A stretch of DNA of 64,000 nucleotides from Antedon bifida (Eukaryota > Echinodermata > Crinoidea > Comatulida > Antedonidae), in contig OY727097.1 of assembly GCA_963402885.1 (NCBI GenBank), forward strand, positions 558,001 to 622,000. Reading direction: 5' to 3'. Of this stretch, positions 12,001-21,132 are shown piece by piece. The stretch's first letter is position 1, and every line of letters starts with the position of its first letter. A program made the translations under genes and the position numbers. Below the pieces are notes generated by a model. That model saw only the letters and a program-made list of their open reading frames with translations. It was not told the DNA's origin and made no database searches.

Positions 12001-15000
12001 TGATAACCTCCTCTGTGGATTATAGAAGAATATTCTAATTGCACTTTGTTTTATGTTACTGGCCTCTTTATGACTGAACCAGGGCCAAGGAAATAGGAAA
12101 GATTCAATTTGTGTGAACTTCCTCCTCCACTTATTATGTGAGTGAAAAGACTTAACCCTTCCGTATGCGTAGGCCTAGGATTTTATAATGTAGAAAGTGA
12201 ACTGTTTACCAGCCAAGCTTAGAATTAGATAGAAGAAGTTGTCAAAGAAGCCTATACATGTATTTGATATGACAACAATATAACTGTATGAGACTGATGA
12301 TAGGCAAAGTACAGTACAACAAGAAGAGAAGACAAAATACTACTGCCTAAATACAGCATAAGTCAGTCTCAGCAAGCTTGTACACTAAACTGTATTATAT
12401 TAAGTAAACAAGAAGCTGCTCATTTACCAACATAGAATGAAGTCATACGTTCTCAAACTTCCAGTAGAAGCCTATAGCTGAACACATGTACTAATTTCTA
12501 TTACAATTGAACTACAGCACGGGCTACAGCAGCAGCAGCAGTGAGCTAATGCATTGATCTGTATCGTAGGTCATTGACAGGCTAGGCTATAGATTTTACT
12601 GCATTTATTCTGTGTGTACTCTCTTTGTTAACATCTTGCTTGCAGTGGAATATATTTTATACCCTTATCAAGGACAAGGTAATGTGTTTTAATGTGATTA
12701 ATGCTATTTGAATGTTCTATTTGTTAGACTGTTTTCTGTAGTATGATTTCTTTGTCTTGCGGTTAACATTTGAATGTTTTGATGTTTTAGAGAATGTCAA
12801 TTATCAAGACATTCAAGGATTATTATGCAATAGTGTTATAGTAACAATTGTATAGTAATCATTGATATTATTGTAAGAAAAACCCAATTTATTTATTATT
12901 AATTTATTTAATTGATTATGATATAATATACTGGTAAATACTTTGTTTTTACTCTTTGTAATAACATTTAATGTTCTGAAAACATACAATAAAATTATAT
13001 TAGTATACTTTTAGCATTGCATATAACCTGACGTGCATCACAGGAATATCTGTCTTTTTCAAATGTCACTCTATAATTCATAAATCTTTATAAATATTCC
13101 AGGTAAATAAATTGTAAATAAATTTTTAATGAATTCTTGCACAATTAACGAGTCTTCCAGTTTCATTGACCTTTTAGTGGTATTTAAATTGATTTAAGTA
13201 TTTTTTCATATTTCATTTCGCAAACAAATTTCTTTTGGTTAAAAACATTTCTCTTCCGCTGCTTCTGATGATAGTGATACTAAAATAACATGAATAAAAC
13301 TAGATAAAACATTTCCTTTGTTCCGCTTTCTTAACCAATTAAGAGGTCAGTTGTTGCCATGATAATTTTAAAGTGAAAAAAGTATCTTGTTTATATCAAA
13401 TCTTTAGACACAATGGTTTATCTGTAGTCAAATTATATTGTGCTAAATCGCAATATGTTGGTAACGTGACAATTGAACCATAATGGAGTGTTATACATAT
13501 TTAAAGGAAATTGTTGGGTTAGTATCTCTTCCTATAGGATATAGTTATCAGCATTTCAAGCTGGCCTTGATCAGTTAACTTACATTATTTTGTTAGTCTT
13601 ACCAATTTTTCCATCGATCCATGTTATAATTCTAGTGTATCTGAACTTGGTTAAGGATCTGCTTAGGTCAGTAAGCAACACTTTTTTTTCACAGTAAGTA
13701 CAGTATTACCGTACATGACAGAGATCTAGATATGAAATTTGGTAAAAATTAGGGGGTGATTATACTTGGATTTTACATTAACAAAGATAGGCTTTCAAAA
13801 TCTTTTCTATCTCCAAATTCATCCTAAATTAGTGGTTGGGATTTGTAATGTTATTGTACAATATTTTCAATGGTTTGTTAATAGTACATTTATTGATTAT
13901 TATTTTGAATTTCCAAGAAATTTGATTAATAATTAACTCAGAGGTGATCCTTTTCTCAAATTTACGTACAGGTTATCTAATAATAGCAGTAGCTATATTA
14001 AAACAAGTGTTACATCAGTTTCTGGAAATGACAAGTTATCTAATAACAGTAGCTATATTAAAACATGTGTTATATCATAGAATTATAAACAGATATAAAT
14101 CAGTATCGTATTGCTATAGAGAAGCTATACATTGAAGCAGTCTGTGTCAAACCAGACAGAATATTAATTTTGTTAGCTATGCATATATCATTAACAAATA
14201 TTTTGTTAATTTGTATGCTCTCATCGAATCTTGCCTGCATTAATTTTCCTCAGACATGATTTACTAATTCAAATTCATGACATTTACATAATGACATTTT
14301 CGAGGGACATATTATTAATGTTTGTATGATCAACATTTATTACCAGATGTATCTTCCCTTAAGAAATGTGCCAACTGGAAAATTACTAATTATGAATATT
14401 AACTGTGATGTTTGTTATAGATTTGTACAGTTAGTATAGTCTATATTTGTTTAGATTTCAGATTCAGATTCAGATTTGATTTATTAAGTCATTCATACAT
14501 TAGTATAATGATAATTGTTTTCTTTGACAGAAAAACACAAGCAAAACAATACATACATAATATTTACATTCGTGATCAACTTGGAACTAACAACAACAAC
14601 AACTGATCAAGCAATATCAAATACAACAGACCTAATGACCTATCTTTGAAACAAATAATTTGTTATTATTATTATTTTGAAGGTCGTACTATTACTTTAT
14701 TGCTGGTCAGATGTATAACAAAACATATTGTAATTTATTTAATTTGCAAATTGCAAATATTGACAAAATAAAATCATGAATATGTTCGCTATTTATCTTC
14801 AAAGTTTATTCAACAAAGATAGAATGTATCTAAATTAATTATTAAAATAATCAATACATATTAAACTGTTACCTATATTATTGAGGAGTAATAAATATTA
14901 TTTAGTGAGCCTGTATAAATATTAAACTGTTACTTAATTAAAAAATAGTTTCAGAATTTTGCCATCCAGGTAAGCATTAGTCATAATACACATATATTCC

Positions 15001-18000
15001 AGTTCTGTTTGTTTTCGGTTAACAGGTGAAAACGCCTTAAACTGAAAATTCCTGTATCCCTGTATATTATTATCGTAATAAATATTATTTAGTGAGACTG
15101 TTTTACTATTAATTACAATATTTTTAAATATTATAGTATTTTCAAGTATTAAGAAGAGGTACCTCTCTTCAATTACCTTTTACCAGGAAACCTAGGTCTA
15201 TAAAAACTGTTGCAATATGTTATGCTTTTTTTTTATAAATGTTCAATTTCATCTGATGTTTTGCCAAGTATTAGAACTAGGGAATTCATGTCTTCTTCCC
15301 CAGCAGAACACAACACTATTAGATGACAGGTCTAACCTTCATAATAATATTTTAAGCCTTTACTTATAATGTTAAGGAAATAATTATCTTGGGTTGAACA
15401 CATCAGCATTCATCAAAATCAGCTACAATGTAGTTTACAAGTATAGTATTGTTGTTAATCGAGACAAACATTATCAATCAATTGATGTTTTGCAGAAAAT
15501 GTTCAAGAACATATTAAAATTGAAAATAAATGGAATGTTCAAGAAAACCGTTACCTTATTATAATATCATGAGCAGTATATGCTACAGGGGAATGAACGA
15601 CAATAAGGTGTATTTAACATTAATCTAGAGTTAAATTGCAGCTGTTTGGTTAGTTATTGGGTTTTGTTGCCCCAAACATTATGTTTTCCTTCATGCCTGA
15701 ATTTTAAGGTTTAAACTATGACCGAATATAATATCATGATCACCCTAATTTCTAATTTTGGACTTTGGTAAATTAAGTATAATTCCACCCCCAACAGTTA
15801 CATCATAATCATCTTAGATCATAATACACTCCAATTTTAGGCCTACTGCCAACCACCCTTAACTTTCTGTACTCACAAAATAAAACCTAATCAATAATTG
15901 TTTTAAATTTAACCAAACATTTTGCTTATTTATTTTTTATTTGTTGCAGTAATCCGTGGCTTTATTGTGAGAAGAGAATTCAACCGAAAGCTTGAGAAAC
16001 TAAATCGACAGAGAAAGTACGTTGCCAGCTTCCTTCAAGATTTACAAACACGAGGAAACGCTTTCCATAAGGTAACGGTTCCTGGCAATCCAAGTCTCAT
16101 ATTAAATTCTGCTTTTCTTACAGTAGACCTACAGTATAATCTAGCCACAAAAATACAATAATACTTTTTGTGCACCTTTGCTTACACAAGTTTTAAATTC
16201 TCACAAAAAATAATGTTTAGTTTACTTATAAACTTTGAAAAGCTCTTTATTTCTGTGCCAACTTTCAATTCCTTACTCTAATATTTGTTTAATGTGTTTT
16301 TCATATCTGTTTCCTACTAAAATGGAAATTACAATGTGAGTAGTATATCCAGTTTCTGATGAATGATAAACATTTCTCTTAATATTTCACTATATGTTCA
16401 CTACTGTTATACAGTAAAACTGGCCCTATACTTTGGACACCTGTTAAGCTCTGTCTACACTATCAAACTAGTTTGAAAAAAAAAAGTGTGACGTGCCCAA
16501 ATATGGTAGTGATATGCTCAAATATGGTAGTGATATATGAGCACATCACTTTTTTTTGTCACATAAAGTTATTCAGTGCAGAGAATTACTTTCTTGTGAA
16601 ACAAGGGACGTATGTTTTAGCACTATGGCCAACCCTAATTCTGGGAACACCCCTATTAAGGGGACACTTTGTTGTGTTCTAACTGTAATTATCAAAATTC
16701 CAATTGATACTTGTGACATTGTTCTTTTTTTTTGTTTCCTATTTTTGTAGACCTTTGTTGAACTGAATGAACATGACACTATAACAGATCTGGAAGAAGA
16801 ATTAATTAATATTGCTGATGATAATGGTCAAATATGGTAAGTCTTCCTTCCATCTCCAGTGACCGCTTGACCACTCAGCTTGATTGATACTTAGTTCTAA
16901 TATATTAGAGTTCTTTAAGGAAACACAAGACTACCATTATTTTGAATATCAATAATGTTTAAGTGGCAGTTTATATTACACAAATAATAGCAACATTATT
17001 TTAACAGTATAAAGCCTTGTCTACACTATCAAACTTTATGTGACATAAAAATGTGATGTGCCCATATATGGACATGATTGGACATCACTACCATGTTTGG
17101 GCATATCACTTCCATATTTGGGCACATCACACTTTTTTTTGTCAAACTAGTTTGATAGTGTAGACAGAGCTTTAGGCTAGGTTTATGTTACACAAGAGTT
17201 TTTGTGATGTGAATTAATAATTTCTGCTATATTATTAACACTAGCTTGGGAATCATGTAAAAGGTATTCTACTGCAGTTACTGCAGCAACTACATTTTGC
17301 TAGGACTGCAATATTCTATGAATATTCTATGATAACCACAAACAAACTGCTAAAAAGAGTAAGCGTAGTTACTGCATTAACTGCAGTAGAATCATTTTGA
17401 CATGATCCTAGAACTGCAATATACGATACTGGTAAATAATGATGGGTTTTGATATTAGTCAACATTATCTTGTTTTTAGTTTTCTTGTTTGTTTTTTTTC
17501 ATTTCTGGAAAACGCTAATAATGCATCAAAACTATCTCTTTAATTAATTTAAAACAGATTATACTACTGTATAGTCATGATTCAAGCAATCTGATTGGTC
17601 CATATTTGAAATTATAAAAATGTTAATTGCTTGGCAACAGAACTTCACAATATATGCAAATATAATCCAAGAAAAGCTTACTTTTTTCCAAAATGTTCAT
17701 TTGTACTTTACAATACTTAATTTTAGGATTGAATCAGATCCCACATATATGATAATGCACCCTATTAGGTAAGGTCAAAGGTTAACTCACATCTCTCGCT
17801 TAACTTTTATATAATGTTCTTGCAGTATGTTATCTATGCTTTTAGATTAGTAAAATGATGAATTTAGTGATGAGTGGCTGTGCTTCAATAATTCATTCTT
17901 TTGTTTGAGCTGAACTACTGTCTTCTAAGTATTTGTATGCTAAGATTTGATTGATGACATTCTAGAATAGATAGTACTGCTTTGTAGTGAAAAACATAAT

Positions 18001-21000
18001 ATTATTCATTTTCATTATAAATGTCTATTCTGTCATTATCAATTAGTTTCGCTTTGTTTTCATGTTGTATCTATAATCAGTGCTGTAGCCATGAGAAATA
18101 AAGTGGTGCTGTGATCGCAGAAAAGGGAACAATCCCTTGTGTTGTGCAGCCCACTGGGTTGTCAAAGGCCTCTGCAAAAAAGTGGTCAGGTTAAAACCTT
18201 ACAAACAGTACTGGTGGCTACGGCCCTGCTATATTATAGTAAATGTATTTATCGATCAATAATCACATATCTCTACTTTGAATTGAACCAACCTTGAATC
18301 ACAGCTTAACTCATAACAGGGGTCATTTAGCCCAAACTTAACAGGGGGTCATTTAGTTCCAACTTAACAGGGGGTCATTTAGTTCCAACTTAACAGGGGG
18401 TCATTTAGTTCCAACTTAACAGGGGGTCATTTAGTTCCAACTTTCCCAATATACTGAATTTAATGTTTACTTTTCTTTTTTTTTTGCAGTAAACAAGTAA
18501 CCAATAACAACGAATCTGACTTTGTTGACATGGCAACTAACGGACATGTTGTATTGAATGATATTGACAGTAAATACATTGAAGTTTTGAATCCTCAAGC
18601 TCCGCCCCCTCCCAGTCTAGCGGACATGCCGCAGACACCCTACAACGATGATTACATTGTACCGCAACCAGTGGACGATAGCTATGAGGAACTCCAGCAA
18701 ATGTACAATTTACCACCTCCTCCGCCACCACCAACAACTGATGAATATTTTGAGATAGGAGATCTACCCCCTCCCCCACCAATGGCTGAAGTTCCTTTCC
18801 AAAATATTGCGAATATTAGAGAACGATTTCTTCAACAAGAAAAAGAAGAGACACACAAAGAAAAACAGAAGAAACGACAGTCTGCACCAGGAAACTTTGG
18901 AGTAATTCCAAACACTGATGCTGATTTATATGATTCAATCCAACCAGCAGCTCGAATTAAAGACACTATATCGCAGCTACAGTCACGCAACCCAAACGCT
19001 GATACACCAGCTCAAAAGGCAGCTAAGACTCAACAGAGGATATCATCGCCAGCAGGTCTTTACACGGACCAATTTATAAATGGAAAGTCAAGGATTCCAC
19101 CTCCACCGACTCCTAAACGTAATCCTGACACGAGACTAAGTGAAATGACAAATAGTCGGTTAAGCATGCCTATAGTTCCAATACCTGAGGGAATTCCAAC
19201 TCAATTTACAAATATACCCCCTCCTCCATCAGAACCAGCCCCAACACCACCTGCGTTACCTCCAGGTAGACCAAATTCAACTGTTTTTACAAATGTTCCT
19301 CCCCCACCCAGTATACCAGCGCCGACGCCCCCAAGAGCACCAGCATATGTTCCGCCGCCTAGTTATCCAAACTCTTCCACAGGAGGCCACCGTCCCCCTT
19401 CAGTTTCAACATTCCCAAGTAGTAGTATGTCAGTGCCACCACCACCTTCAGGACCAGCACCAGTACCACCTGTAGTTGGCCCACCATTTGTACCACCATT
19501 TGCACCTCCTCCGCCACCAGCAGGTCCTCCAGCTCCGCCACCACCACCTCCTCCAGGGTTTGGTGGACCTTGTGCACCTCCCCCTCCTGCAATTGGTGGT
19601 TTCGCAGGAAGAACACAAGGACCAGTAAGACCAAACACGCAGCAACCTTCAGGAGGACTTAATATAAGTGACATCACTAAGATACAACTTAAACCAGCAC
19701 AAATAACAGGTAAGTACATTCTAGGTTGTAATACTTAGATATATGGCTGACTCAATGACACTTGTAGGTAATATTACTGGTAGTATATGAACAAACTTCC
19801 ACTTTTTGTTAAACATTCTTGATTCTTTTAAATTAAATGTAAGCAAAATTCAGGGTACAATGCATTTTTTTGTTCAATTGGCGTAATATAGATGTTGTAT
19901 TATTATTGTTTTAATAGAAAGAACAGTAGCGTCGACACCAGCTGACTCAATTTGTGCTGAAATTAACAAAGGAATCAAATTAAGACCAACAAATAAAAGT
20001 AAGTTGCTTATAAACAAACTTAGTAACATAGTTTGGTGTTTAACACATTTGTTTGTCAATATCAGAAATCCAGCACTGTTACAATGCCAATTGTTTTGTG
20101 CCAAAGACAACACTCAAATGAGTTTACTATTATGTAATTCGTGTTTACCAACTTTTGGGTGTGAATCCAAATTAAAAAAAGAATGTTTGATGTCTGCTTA
20201 AACAATGTTATTTTTATTTTTTCTTAAAGACATTCGAGGACCAGGTACTCAGACTAACAGTAATCAAAACAATGGTATTCCTCCACCACCAAATGCACCT
20301 GCCCCTACTCCTCCAGTTCCACCCCCTCCATTTGGCCCCGCCCCAACACCCCCAGTAGTTGGTGATAAGCAATCTCCTCCCCCTCCTGCTACCAAGCCAA
20401 AACCCAAGCCAGTAGACAAAGGGAAGACAAGTACAGCATCACCAAAGCTAGGCCCAAAATCACCAGGCCCTATGGATCCAGTGCAGAAGGCAGAACCTGA
20501 GCTTGTTTTTGATGAGAGTATTCCAGTATGGAAACAAGCTATGCTTACCAAAAAACATGCAGAAGCTAAGGTTAGATTCACCAAATAGTATTAGAATTAT
20601 TCTCTGTAAAGAAACAGCAATAAAATTTGTAAATAAATTTATGTGGATCCCTAATAATTCTTTATTAATACATCAAAAGATGTTTGATAAAATTAACATC
20701 AAGAAGATAAGCAACAAACAAATAATATTGTCTTATAACTTTCTTTTATATCAGTTTGAATCTGAAAAAAATTTTTTTAATTATCAATTTTCATATTTAT
20801 AATTCCGGCGGAAAGTTCCAGGATTCTTATAGTATTGTCAGCAACTTAATAATAGCCAAATATAAAGAATTTTAGATAATCTAATACAGTTTTATCTTTT
20901 GTATTAATAGAAAATTGAAGAGGAAGAACTGAAGAAAAAACAGAATGAAGAAGACAAGTGGAAAGGCATTCCAGATTGGAAGAGGAAAATCATGATGGAT

Positions 21001-21132
21001 AAAGAACGTAAACGTCAGGAGGAGGAAGCTTCTAAAATCGATCCTGTGGAAGAAGAAAGAAGAGCAAAATTGATGGCAATGCCAGCTTGGAAGCGAGATT
21101 TACTCATGAAAAAACAAGGCAATGGGGAGTAA
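98..21132 (+). CDS. MYO16: Unconventional myosin, class XVI type, 5'-partial (20 coding exons)
   Basis: Actin-based motor with a long adaptor tail. Coding exons: 98-139, 1019-1133, 1786-1933, 2255-2360, 2626-2815, 3178-3386, 3686-3835, 4262-4432, 4615-4690, 4778-4941, 5249-5323, 5688-5893, 6146-6248, 9638/9639-9734, 15950-16071, 16751-16836, 18490-19709, 19918-19998, 20230-20570, 20911-21132. All phases agree except at the 6248/9638 junction. The joined frame gives about 1307 residues. Visible motifs: switch [10 protein letters not shown], switch II DIFGFE, actin-contact HFVRCIKPN, converter, one IQ motif ([11 protein letters not shown]), polyproline tail. Class XVI is favoured over III by the loop after LTRTGSL, by YWHVEKL and TCQK-like lever residues, and by KRNPDTRLS in the tail, which matches human MYO16 as I remember it. 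The P-loop and any ankyrin repeats lie upstream of base 1. Class assignment about 75% sure. Confidence 0.9.
1243..1329 (+). ncRNA. tRNA-like sequence (tRNA pseudogene or SINE head)
   Basis: Bases 1244-1250 pair perfectly with 1319-1325 (GCGAGTG with CACTCGC), followed by one base and CCA at 1327-1329, as in an acceptor end. TGGTCAAGTGG at 1253-1263 fits the RNA polymerase III A box, and CGTTCGAGGCT at 1308-1318 resembles the B box. The D-arm resembles Ser/Leu tRNAs (GTGG..AAGTGGTTAAG). The T-stem and anticodon stem pair poorly, so a functional tRNA is unlikely. A tRNA-derived SINE head or an old tRNA copy in a myosin intron fits better. Confidence 0.4.
2063..2125 (+). repeat. Dispersed repeat fragment, 'GCGCT' family
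   Basis: An (AAT)n-led fragment with CAAGCTCTCAATGCGCTGTA. It matches 26138-26200 closely; weaker relatives lie at about 22424-22487 and 59203-59250. The type TTATATAGCGC...GCGCT is common in marine invertebrate genomes. It lies in the myosin intron 100 bp before exon 2255-2360. Confidence 0.5.
3399..3523 (-). mobile_element. MITE family copy 1 (3'-truncated)
   Basis: Begins with a diverged terminal repeat (AGCTCCGTCTACACTATC) 12 bp after the splice donor of exon 3178-3386 and ends in TAGTTTGATAGTG before a T-run, so the right terminus is lost. Contains two perfect CArG boxes, CCATATATGG and CCATATTTGG. Confidence 0.7.
4961..5092 (+). mobile_element. MITE family copy 2 (5'-truncated)
   Basis: Lacks the left terminal repeat but keeps the right one (GATAGTGTAGACAGAGCTT). 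The internal unit GTGATRTGCCCAAATATGG is present three times in tandem. It holds four perfect CArG boxes (three CCAAATATGG, one CCTTATATGG). It starts about 20 bp after the donor of exon 4778-4941. Confidence 0.75.
7258..7405 (+). repeat. 'GTGTCCC-TTAATAGAGG' repeat, copy 1
   Basis: Repeated phrases such as AGGGTGTCCTTTGAATAGGG and CGTCCCATTAATAGAGG. Related phrases occur around 16630-16672, in a copy split by MITE copy 5, and at 63258-63290. Type of element not recognised. Confidence 0.5.
7480..7895 (+). mobile_element. 5'-truncated LINE 3' end
   Basis: In frame from 7480, the translation holds [12 protein letters not shown] and [12 protein letters not shown] before a TGA at 7579-7581. This is the typical C-terminus of CR1/Jockey-group reverse transcriptase ORFs (compare WNNLPPSILKS...LLSKLKKY in the intact element of this window). 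A 3' UTR of about 310 bp follows, ending in an AATAAAATAAA-like A-rich tail. Only the last 33 codons remain. Confidence 0.65.
10539..11165 (+). repeat. Degenerate ~58-bp tandem repeat with homeodomain-type cores
   Basis: CATCTAATTAGCATA or close variants begin near 10539, 10809, 10866, 10925 and 11140. The middle three are 57-59 bp apart. The last spacing is long only because MITE copy 3 lies inside the unit. Each unit holds the palindrome CTAATTAG or a variant, the core bound by many homeodomain proteins. Between 10555 and 10808 the repeat is not clear. Confidence 0.55.
10985..11132 (-). mobile_element. MITE family copy 3
   Basis: Both terminal inverted repeats are present (AAGCTCTGTCTACACTATCA at the left, its complement at the right). 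Two perfect CArG boxes. Inserted within the TAATTAG tandem repeat. Confidence 0.85.
11509..11673 (-). mobile_element. MITE family copy 4
   Basis: Complete, about 165 bp. The right terminus has drifted into ATAGATAGATAGATCTT. One perfect CArG box (CCTTATATGG). Confidence 0.8.
13972..14078 (+). repeat. Two-unit direct repeat, period ~61 bp
   Basis: GTTATCTAATAATAGCAGTAG and the bases after it recur at 14034 with few changes, including AGCTATATTAAAACA. A local duplication in a myosin intron. Confidence 0.6.
14459..14660 (-). mobile_element. Probable LINE/SINE 3' end with hexamer tail
   Basis: Read on the minus strand, the sequence ends in TAATAAATCAAATCTGAATCTGAATCTGA, an AATAAA-like motif followed by (CTGAAT)n, the form of a non-LTR 3' tail. 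No coding remnant was found. Confidence 0.35.
16446..16587 (+). mobile_element. MITE family copy 5
   Basis: The left terminal repeat is intact; the right one is degraded (TTATTCAGTGCAGAGAATT). One perfect CArG box. Flanking GTGTCC-like sequence on both sides suggests insertion into an older repeat. Confidence 0.75.
17012..17172 (-). mobile_element. MITE family copy 6 with TA target duplication
   Basis: Full length, 161 bp, flanked by TA at 17010-17011 and 17173-17174. Terminal repeats about 24 bp. Two perfect CArG boxes. One of the best copies for defining element ends. Confidence 0.85.
17267..17391. repeat. Foldback element (27-bp inverted repeat)
   Basis: 17267-17293 pairs with 17365-17391 with only two mismatches (TTCTACTGCAGTTACTGCAG...). 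The loop is about 71 bp. CTAG(G/A)ACTGCAATAT occurs just inside the left arm and just outside the right arm. It lies in the intron before the tail exon; class unknown. Confidence 0.6.
18081..18230 (+). mobile_element. hAT-like non-autonomous element, copy 1
   Basis: Left end CAGTGCTGTAGCC and right end GGCTACGGCCCTG are imperfect inverted repeats. A second copy lies at 24414-24535 and shares GGGAACAATC, GGCCTCTG and GTACTGGTGGCTACGGC. Ends of the form CAGGGCCGTAGCC recall hAT-type MITEs. Flanking octamers are similar, not identical. Confidence 0.5.
18312..18444 (+). repeat. 26-bp minisatellite next to a splice acceptor
   Basis: About five units of ACTTAACAGGGGGTCATTTAG followed by TTCCA; the first is degenerate. 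Each unit holds two AG dinucleotides in acceptor-like settings (TTAACAG/G, CATTTAG/T). The array ends 45 bp before the real acceptor of the large tail exon at 18490. Confidence 0.85.
18490..19709 (+). other. MYO16: Large proline-rich tail exon of the myosin
   Basis: A 1220-bp exon in one open frame. It begins with an acidic region holding several tyrosines ([29 protein letters not shown]). A charged helix follows ([20 protein letters not shown]), then the basic [11 protein letters not shown] element, then about 150 residues of PPPP-containing repeats ([45 protein letters not shown]) that could bind profilin, EVH1 or SH3 domains. It ends with [12 protein letters not shown], a WH2-like segment. 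Human MYO16 also has a proline-rich tail that binds PI3K and WAVE1 partners; whether this protein does so is inference. Confidence 0.88.
19918..19998 (+). other. MYO16: WH2-like exon of the myosin tail
   Basis: An 81-bp exon encoding [15 protein letters not shown], which fits a WH2 actin-monomer motif (helix, then I..G..L+ and a basic/Thr end). With [12 protein letters not shown] at the end of the preceding exon this makes two tandem WH2-like segments beside the polyproline region, a layout known in WASP-family and other actin-assembly proteins. Confidence 0.7.
20230..21132 (+). other. MYO16: C-terminal myosin exons with three WK actin-binding-type motifs
   Basis: Exon 20230-20570 adds further PPPP repeats and a KPKPKP linker, then IPVWKQAML. 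Exon 20911-21132 carries IPDWKRKIM and MPAWKRDLL in a highly charged helix and ends at TAA (21130-21132). The three motifs are about 35-38 residues apart. Similar (I/M)PxWKxxL(L/M) segments occur, as far as I recall, in phostensin/taperin-like actin-binding proteins. Function here is inferred. Confidence 0.8.

Larger units (their letters stand above)
9735..15949 (+). other. 6.2-kb myosin intron
   Basis: No exon recognised. Contents: a degenerate about 58-bp tandem repeat with TAATTAG cores (10539-11165), MITE copies 3 and 4, a two-unit direct repeat (13972-14078), and a LINE-type 3' tail (14459-14660). The remainder is AT-rich sequence without visible structure. Confidence 0.6.
9638..16836 (+). 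other. MYO16: Myosin lever-arm and neck exons (IQ motif)
   Basis: Exon 9638/9639-9734 ends the converter with [16 protein letters not shown]. Exon 15950-16071 encodes the IQ motif [14 protein letters not shown], a single calmodulin/light-chain site, followed by a basic helix. Exon 16751-16836 encodes an acidic stretch ([12 protein letters not shown]). The last two are separated from the motor by a 6.2-kb intron. A single IQ agrees with the short lever of class XVI. Confidence 0.85.

Noticed and set aside
18312-18444. CRISPR-like direct repeats
   Set aside because: Units are contiguous without unique spacers, and the sequence is an animal intron.
19359-19719. Long antisense frames rich in Gly or Trp over the proline exon
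   Set aside because: They are complements of PPPP codons in the well-supported myosin exon.
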